Part shown: in pieces, positions 6,351 through 10,433 of the stretch
Numbering within the stretch: position 1 is the first letter of the stretch
Layout: every line of letters begins with the position of its first letter
From: Chromatiales bacterium
Lineage (GTDB): Bacteria; Pseudomonadota; Gammaproteobacteria; Chromatiales; Chromatiaceae
DNA length: 10,433 nt
Direction: 5' to 3'
NCBI GenBank assembly: GCA_024762485.1
Contig: JANTHH010000087.1
Coordinates: 1 to 10,433, forward strand
The notes under the pieces: generated by a model
The model's input: only the letters and a program-made list of their open reading frames with translations
What the model was told of the DNA's origin: nothing
Databases searched by the model: none
Program-made: the position numbers and the translations under genes

Positions 6351-7289
6351 ATGCCAGACCCGATTCGAGTCATCTTCGCCGGCACCCCCGAATTCTCGGT
6401 GCCTCCCCTCAAGGCCCTGCTCGAGGCCCCGGGCTACGAGGTGGTTGCCGCCTACACCCAGCCTGACCGCCCCGCCGGGCGTGGCCGCAAGCTGACCCCC
6501 AGCCCGGTGAAGGAGGTCGCGGTCGCCGCCGGCGTACCGGTCTACCAGCCCGCCAATTTCAAGGACGCGGCAGACATCGAGGCACTCAGGGCGCTGCGGG
6601 CCGACATCATGGTGGTGGTGGCCTACGGCCTGCTGCTGCCGCAGGCGGTGCTCGATGCGCCGCGGCTCGGCTGCATCAACATCCACGCCTCCATCCTGCC
6701 ACGCTGGCGCGGCGCCGCCCCCATCCAGCGCGCCATCCTTGCAGGTGACACCGAGACCGGGGTCACCATCATGCAGATGGAGGCCGGCCTTGATACCGGC
6801 CCCATGTATCTGGTGAAAAAAATTCCCATTGCCGCCGACGAGACCGGCGGCTCACTGCACGACAAGCTCGCACCACTCGGCGCCGAGGCCCTGATGGCCG
6901 CCCTGCCGGGCATCATCGACGGCAGCCTCGTGGCCACACCCCAGGACGACAGCCAGTCCACCTATGCCGCCAAGCTGAGCAAGGCCGAGGCGATGATCGA
7001 CTGGCAGCAGCCCGCCAGCCTGATCCACCGGCAGGTGAGGGCCTTCAATCCGTGGCCGGTGGCCCAGACCCGCTTCGAGGATGCCGTGCTGCGCATCTGG
7101 GACGCCGAGGTCGTCAAAGGCACCACCGGCACACCCGGCACGGTGATGGCCGCCGGCCGCCAGGGGATCGATGTCTCCACCGGCGACGGCCTGCTGCGTA
7201 TCACCCGCCTGCAACTGCCGGGCAAGCGCGCCATGAGTGCCGCCGACTTCATCAACGCCCACGCCATACAGGGGGTGCTGCTTGGCTGA
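6351..7289 (+). CDS. fmt: Methionyl-tRNA formyltransferase
   Basis: Transfers a formyl group from 10-formyl-tetrahydrofolate to Met-tRNA(fMet), making the initiator for bacterial translation. The 312-residue protein (E. coli Fmt is 315) has the N-terminal start MPDPIRVIFAGTPEFSVP and the hydrolase/transferase fold. Active-site residues are Asn110 and His112 in NIHASILPRWRGAAPIQ and Asp148 in MQMEAGLDTGPM. A C-terminal OB-like domain (about 205-312) includes VRAFNPWPVAQT and ends in the usual LPGKRAMSAADF segment. The ATG at 6351 is chosen because it gives the normal family start and has a weak GGAT about nine bases before it. The in-frame ATG at 6324 adds nine residues, lacks a ribosome site and falls right behind a hairpin. 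The end overlaps rsmB by eight bases. Confidence 0.97.
   Translation: MPDPIRVIFAGTPEFSVPPLKALLEAPGYEVVAAYTQPDRPAGRGRKLTPSPVKEVAVAAGVPVYQPANFKDAADIEALRALRADIMVVVAYGLLLPQAVLDAPRLGCINIHASILPRWRGAAPIQRAILAGDTETGVTIMQMEAGLDTGPMYLVKKIPIAADETGGSLHDKLAPLGAEALMAALPGIIDGSLVATPQDDSQSTYAAKLSKAEAMIDWQQPASLIHRQVRAFNPWPVAQTRFEDAVLRIWDAEVVKGTTGTPGTVMAAGRQGIDVSTGDGLLRITRLQLPGKRAMSAADFINAHAIQGVLLG
7270..7284 (+). promoter_or_regulatory. Ribosome binding site that sets a TTG start for rsmB
   Basis: AGGGGG (7270-7275) lies six bases before the TTG at 7282-7284, inside the last codons of fmt. No ATG is in frame near the expected start, and the upstream in-frame GTG at 7237 has no comparable site and lies deeper in fmt. 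Confidence 0.75.
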
Positions 7290-8601
7290 CGGCCGCCACG
7301 AGGGCAGCCGGGATCCCCGTGCCGTCGCCGCCCTGGCGCTGGCCGATGTGCTGGGCGGACAGTCACTGGGCGAGGTCCTGCCGCGGCGCAGCAGCGATGT
7401 CACTGGCAAGGATCGCGGCCTGGTGGCCGAGCTCGCCTTCGGTGTCTGCCGCTGGTATCCCCGGCTGCAGGCGATCATCGGGCAGCTGCTGCAGCGCCCG
7501 CTGAAGACCAAGGATCGCGACATCCAGGCCCTGCTGCTGATCGGCCTGCACCAACTGCTCAACACCCGGGTGCCGGAGCATGCCGCCGTGGCCGCCACCG
7601 TCGGCGCCAGTCGCGCACTCGGCAAGGGCTGGGCCGCCAAGCTGGTCAACGCCAGTCTGCGGCGTTTCATCCGCGAACGCGATGCCCTGCTGGCCACCGT
7701 CATGGAGCAGGCGGATGCCCGTCACGCCCAGCCTGCCTGGCTGATCGAGGCCCTGAAACAGGCCTGGCCGGAGCACTGGCAGGCCATCTGCGAGGCCCTG
7801 CAGCAGCATCCGCCGATGACCCTGCGGGTCAATGTCCGGCGCAGCAAACCTGCCGACTACGCCGCCAGGCTGGCCGGCCAGGGGATCACCGCCCGGCCGG
7901 TGGCGGGGCTGCCGGAGGCATTGATACTGGACAGACCGCTGGATGTCGAACACCTGCCCGGTTTCGCTGACGGCCTGGTCTCGGTGCAGGATGCCGGGGC
8001 CCAGCTGGCTGCCCATCTGCTCGATGCCCGGCCGGGACAACGGGTGCTCGATGCCTGTGCCGCCCCCGGCGGCAAGACCTGCCACCTGCTCGAACACGTC
8101 CCCGATCTGGACATGACCGCCATCGATGTCGATGCCCGGCGGCTGGAACGGGTCCGCGAGAACCTCGATCGACTGCAGCTGCATGCCCGGCTGCTGACAG
8201 CCGATGCCGCCCACCCCACGGATGAATGGTCTGCCCAACCCTATCAACGCATCCTGCTCGACGCCCCCTGCTCCGCCACCGGCGTGATCCGCCGGCACCC
8301 GGACATCAAGCTGCTGCGCCGGGCCGACGACATCCGGGCACTGGCTGCTCGCCAGGCCGCCCTGCTCGATGCCCTCTGGCCCCTGCTGGAACACGGCGGT
8401 AAGCTGCTTTACGTCACCTGTTCCCTGATGCCGATGGAAAATCAACAGCAGATCGAGTCCTTCCTGCAACGCCAGCCCGCTGCCCGAGCGTTGCCCCTGC
8501 CCGAGAGGTGGGGCCATGCCCGTGGCCCGGGGCGACAGACCCTGCCCGGCGAGGATGGCATGGATGGGTTCTTCTACGCCCTGCTGGAGAAAACCCGGTG
8601 A
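7282..8601 (+). CDS. rsmB: 16S rRNA (cytosine-C5) methyltransferase RsmB
   Basis: Methylates C967 (E. coli numbering) of 16S rRNA using S-adenosylmethionine. From the TTG start the protein has 439 residues, against 429 in E. coli. The N-terminal NusB-like RNA-binding domain (about 8-140) includes RDIQALLLIGLHQLL and LVNASLRRFIRER. The C-terminal Rossmann methyltransferase carries SAM motif I DACAAPGGK (257-265), an acidic residue region AIDVDARRLERV (280-291), motif IV DAPCSATG (327-334, Cys330) and motif VI VTCSLMPMENQQ (378-389, nucleophile Cys380). Both cysteines required by this family are present. The start overlaps the fmt stop by eight bases and the end overlaps the next gene by four, so translation is probably coupled. 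The TTG start may hold down expression relative to fmt. Confidence 0.97.
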   Translation: MADGRHEGSRDPRAVAALALADVLGGQSLGEVLPRRSSDVTGKDRGLVAELAFGVCRWYPRLQAIIGQLLQRPLKTKDRDIQALLLIGLHQLLNTRVPEHAAVAATVGASRALGKGWAAKLVNASLRRFIRERDALLATVMEQADARHAQPAWLIEALKQAWPEHWQAICEALQQHPPMTLRVNVRRSKPADYAARLAGQGITARPVAGLPEALILDRPLDVEHLPGFADGLVSVQDAGAQLAAHLLDARPGQRVLDACAAPGGKTCHLLEHVPDLDMTAIDVDARRLERVRENLDRLQLHARLLTADAAHPTDEWSAQPYQRILLDAPCSATGVIRRHPDIKLLRRADDIRALAARQAALLDALWPLLEHGGKLLYVTCSLMPMENQQQIESFLQRQPAARALPLPERWGHARGPGRQTLPGEDGMDGFFYALLEKTR

Positions 8602-9155
8602 AGACACACCGTCCCTGGTGGCTGTTCGGCCTGCTGCTCCTGGCGCTGGCGCAATCCGCGGCAGCGGGTGATTTCACCTTCAAACGGGTGTTGCTGTATG
8701 GCCAGGACGGGCAGCTGCTGCTCGATGCCGACGTCGACTACAAGCTCTCCGACACCGCCCTGGAGGCGCTGCAGAACGGCGTGCCGCTGACCTTCGTCAC
8801 CCACGTCGAGGTGCGCGAGGCCGGGGCCTGGATCTGGGAGAAAGACCTGGTGGACCTGCGGCTGCGCAGCCAGGTGCGCTATCACCCGCTGTCGGGCCTC
8901 TATGAGCTGACTGACATCGACAGCGGTGCCCACCACACCTTCGCCACCCGCGGCGCCCTGTTCAGTGCACTGGGCGAGATCCGCGGCCTGGCACTGATGC
9001 CCGACACCCAACTGCGCCCCGGCAAGGCCTACCGCATCCGCCTGGAGACCTATCTCGACATCGAATCACTGCCACTGCCGCTGCGGCCACTGGCCCACAT
9101 GACCCCCTCCTGGCACCTGGAAAGCGACGAATGGGAACGGCTACTGACGCCCTGA
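8598..9155 (+). CDS. Secreted DUF4390-family protein
   Basis: 185-residue exported protein of unknown function. From GTG 8598 it starts with a signal peptide: basic MKTHRPWW, hydrophobic FGLLLLALAQSAAA, cleavage near residue 22 before GDFTFKRV. The mature part is mostly predicted beta and polar, with DADVDYKLSDTALEALQNGVPLTF (about 40-63) and the aromatic-rich WIWEKDLVDLRLRSQVRYHPLSGLYEL (about 74-100). These look like the DUF4390 pattern, whose genes commonly lie between rsmB and an ntrY-type kinase. The GTG has GGAG eight bases upstream and forms the four-base overlap GTGA with the rsmB stop. A longer reading to 8508 would run into rsmB and lose the signal peptide. No catalytic motif is visible. 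Its position suggests a periplasmic partner or input for the following kinase; that is inference. Confidence 0.85.
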   Translation: MKTHRPWWLFGLLLLALAQSAAAGDFTFKRVLLYGQDGQLLLDADVDYKLSDTALEALQNGVPLTFVTHVEVREAGAWIWEKDLVDLRLRSQVRYHPLSGLYELTDIDSGAHHTFATRGALFSALGEIRGLALMPDTQLRPGKAYRIRLETYLDIESLPLPLRPLAHMTPSWHLESDEWERLLTP

Positions 9156-10433
9156 AACGCCACCGCTGGGACCTGCTCGCCGTCCTTGCGCTGATCGGGC
9201 TGATCCTCGGCTCGCTGCACATGATGAGCAACGCGGTGCAGAACTCGGCGGCACTCGGCAGCTGGTTCATGCCGCTGCTGCTGATCACCGTCGGCGGCCT
9301 GCTCGCGCTGGCGGTGCTGATCGGCTTCAACCTGTTCCAGCTGCTGCGCGAATACCGCCGCCGGGTGGCCGGCTCACGCCTGGCCGCCCGCCTGGTGGGG
9401 CTGTTTCTGCTGCTCTCGCTGGTGCCCGTCAGCGTGGTCTACTACCACTCCCTGCGTTTTCTGATGCACGGCATCGACAGCTGGTTCGACGTGCAGATCG
9501 ACGCCGCGATGGAGGACGCGCTGAACCTCAGCCGCGCCTCCCTCGACCTGCACAAGAAGGAGCGCCTGCACCTCACCGAACAGCTGCTGCTCGGTGTCGA
9601 GGACTCCTCCCAGACCGCGCTGGCCCTGTCGCTCGGCGAATTGCGGGAGGTGGCCGGGGCCGACGAGCTGACCCTGCTCGACAAGGACGGCCGCATCATC
9701 GCCTCCAGCAACCCGGATCTCGAGACCCTGGTCCCGGAACGACCGGACAACGCCATCCTGCAGCAGGTACTCAGTGGCACCAACTACGCCGGCCTGACAC
9801 CCTGGGGCGAGGATGGGCAGCTCTACGTGCGCTGCCTGGTGCGCGACCCGGCGGGGCGCGACCTGTTGCTGCAAGCGATCTATCCCACCTCGCCCAACAT
9901 CAGCAATCTCAGCAACCGGGTGCAGAGCGCCTATGCCGCGTACAAGGAACGCGCCTACCTGCGCGAGTCGCTGAAATTCAGCTTCGCCCTGACCCTCTCG
10001 CTGGTACTGCTGGCCAGCCTGTTTGCCGCCACCTGGGCCGCCATCTACACGGCGCGCCGTCTCGCCGCCCCCATCACCGACCTGGCCGAGGGCACCCGAG
10101 CGGTGGCCGCGGGCGACTACGACAAACGCCTGCCGATGCCCAAGGTGCGCGACGAGCTGGGCTTCCTGGTGGTCTCCTTCAATGCCATGACCCGTCGCAT
10201 CGCCCAGGCACGTAACGCCGCCGAACGCAGCCAGCGCGCGCTCGAGGCCCAGCGCAACTACCTGGAGACGGTGCTCGGCAGCCTCTCCACCGGCGTCCTC
10301 GCCCTCAGCCCCGACCACCGGCTGGACACCGCCAACCACGCGGCCAGCGAGATCCTGCGTCTCGATCTCGGTGGCTACCGCGGCGAACCCCTGGAAAAGA
10401 TCGCCGAGGACAACCCGCAGCTGATGCCGCTGG
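9131..10433 (+). CDS. ntrY: NtrY-like membrane sensor histidine kinase, C-terminus beyond window
   Basis: The first 434 codons are present and the frame stays open to the right edge. Visible order: three membrane segments near the N-terminus (about 14-32, 46-68 and 84-106), an extracytoplasmic region of about 175 residues (107-282), a fourth membrane segment (about 283-307), a HAMP linker (about 308-360, RRLAAPITDLAEGTRAVAAGDYDKRLP), a short coiled coil, and the start of a PAS domain (from about 376, NYLETVLGSLSTGVLAL). This layout is that of NtrY, which with its regulator NtrX senses nitrogen or redox state in proteobacteria. The His-phosphorylation and ATP-binding domains lie outside the window, so kinase activity is inferred. 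The ATG at 9131 has GGAAAG six bases upstream and overlaps the DUF4390 gene by 25 bases, a sign of coupled translation. What it senses here cannot be told. Confidence 0.83.
   Translation, partial: MGTATDALKRHRWDLLAVLALIGLILGSLHMMSNAVQNSAALGSWFMPLLLITVGGLLALAVLIGFNLFQLLREYRRRVAGSRLAARLVGLFLLLSLVPVSVVYYHSLRFLMHGIDSWFDVQIDAAMEDALNLSRASLDLHKKERLHLTEQLLLGVEDSSQTALALSLGELREVAGADELTLLDKDGRIIASSNPDLETLVPERPDNAILQQVLSGTNYAGLTPWGEDGQLYVRCLVRDPAGRDLLLQAIYPTSPNISNLSNRVQSAYAAYKERAYLRESLKFSFALTLSLVLLASLFAATWAAIYTARRLAAPITDLAEGTRAVAAGDYDKRLPMPKVRDELGFLVVSFNAMTRRIAQARNAAERSQRALEAQRNYLETVLGSLSTGVLALSPDHRLDTANHAASEILRLDLGGYRGEPLEKIAEDNPQLMPL

Noticed and set aside
6782..6801. GGCCGG/CCGGCC inverted repeat inside fmt
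   Set aside because: It encodes the conserved EAGLDTGP active-site segment, so protein constraint and GC-rich codons explain it.
6816..6822. Run of seven As in fmt as a possible frameshift site
   Set aside because: Its phase does not fit the X XXY YYZ slippery pattern, and the frame continues normally to a full-length Fmt.
7363..8607. A 414-codon open frame on the - strand across rsmB
   Set aside because: Antisense shadow of rsmB with a low-complexity Gly/Gln/Leu-rich product and no ribosome binding site of note.
9374..10339. A 321-codon open frame on the - strand opposite the NtrY-like gene
   Set aside because: The plus strand encodes a coherent multi-domain sensor kinase, whereas the minus product is Gly/Gln/Val-rich with no motif.
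1..10433. Search for mobile elements, CRISPR, defence genes, tRNA or rRNA
   Set aside because: No terminal repeats, transposase motifs, repeat arrays or RNA gene signatures were seen. The genes are conserved core genes in a known order.

Overview
This window is a piece of a GC-rich gammaproteobacterial chromosome (my visual impression is low to mid 60s percent GC; not counted). The best evidence for the lineage is gene order. Two divergent gene groups carry the classic def-fmt-rsmB set on the + strand and the lysM/tsaP-dprA-smg-topA set on the - strand. This arrangement is known from Pseudomonas and, in modified form, from E. coli. A DUF4390 gene and an NtrY-like sensor kinase downstream of rsmB point to a non-enteric lineage. 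I cannot name a genus.

Minus strand, read from right to left from about 5670. A secreted LysM protein resembling TsaP (5622-4588) is followed by dprA (4561-3449) and smg/DUF494 (3369-2890). A 200-base gap then holds two terminator-like hairpins, a TTGACA box and a short direct repeat. After it come topA (2687-399) and the start of a secreted DUF2059 protein (359 to the left edge, incomplete).

Plus strand, read from left to right from about 5711. Peptide deformylase def (5731-6261) is followed, after a gap with a perfect 10-bp stem-loop, by fmt (6351-7289). Then rsmB (7282-8601), a secreted DUF4390 protein (8598-9155) and an NtrY-type membrane histidine kinase (9131 to the right edge, incomplete) follow with overlapping ends, so they look like one translationally coupled operon. 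def and fmt act at the two ends of N-formylmethionine handling: Fmt formylates initiator Met-tRNA and Def removes the formyl group from new proteins. RsmB methylates 16S rRNA. DprA handles incoming single-stranded DNA, TopA relaxes supercoils, and the TsaP-like protein would anchor the type IV pilus secretin to peptidoglycan.

The two groups are separated by a 108-base AT-rich spacer (5623-5730). Candidate sigma70 promoters for both directions are superimposed there, each -10 box lying on the other's -35 box. I found no mobile element, CRISPR array, tRNA, rRNA, phage gene or sign of recent transfer. The genes are conserved housekeeping ones. What merits a second look is regulatory: the face-to-face promoters, the possible attenuator leader of topA, and the def-fmt stem-loop.
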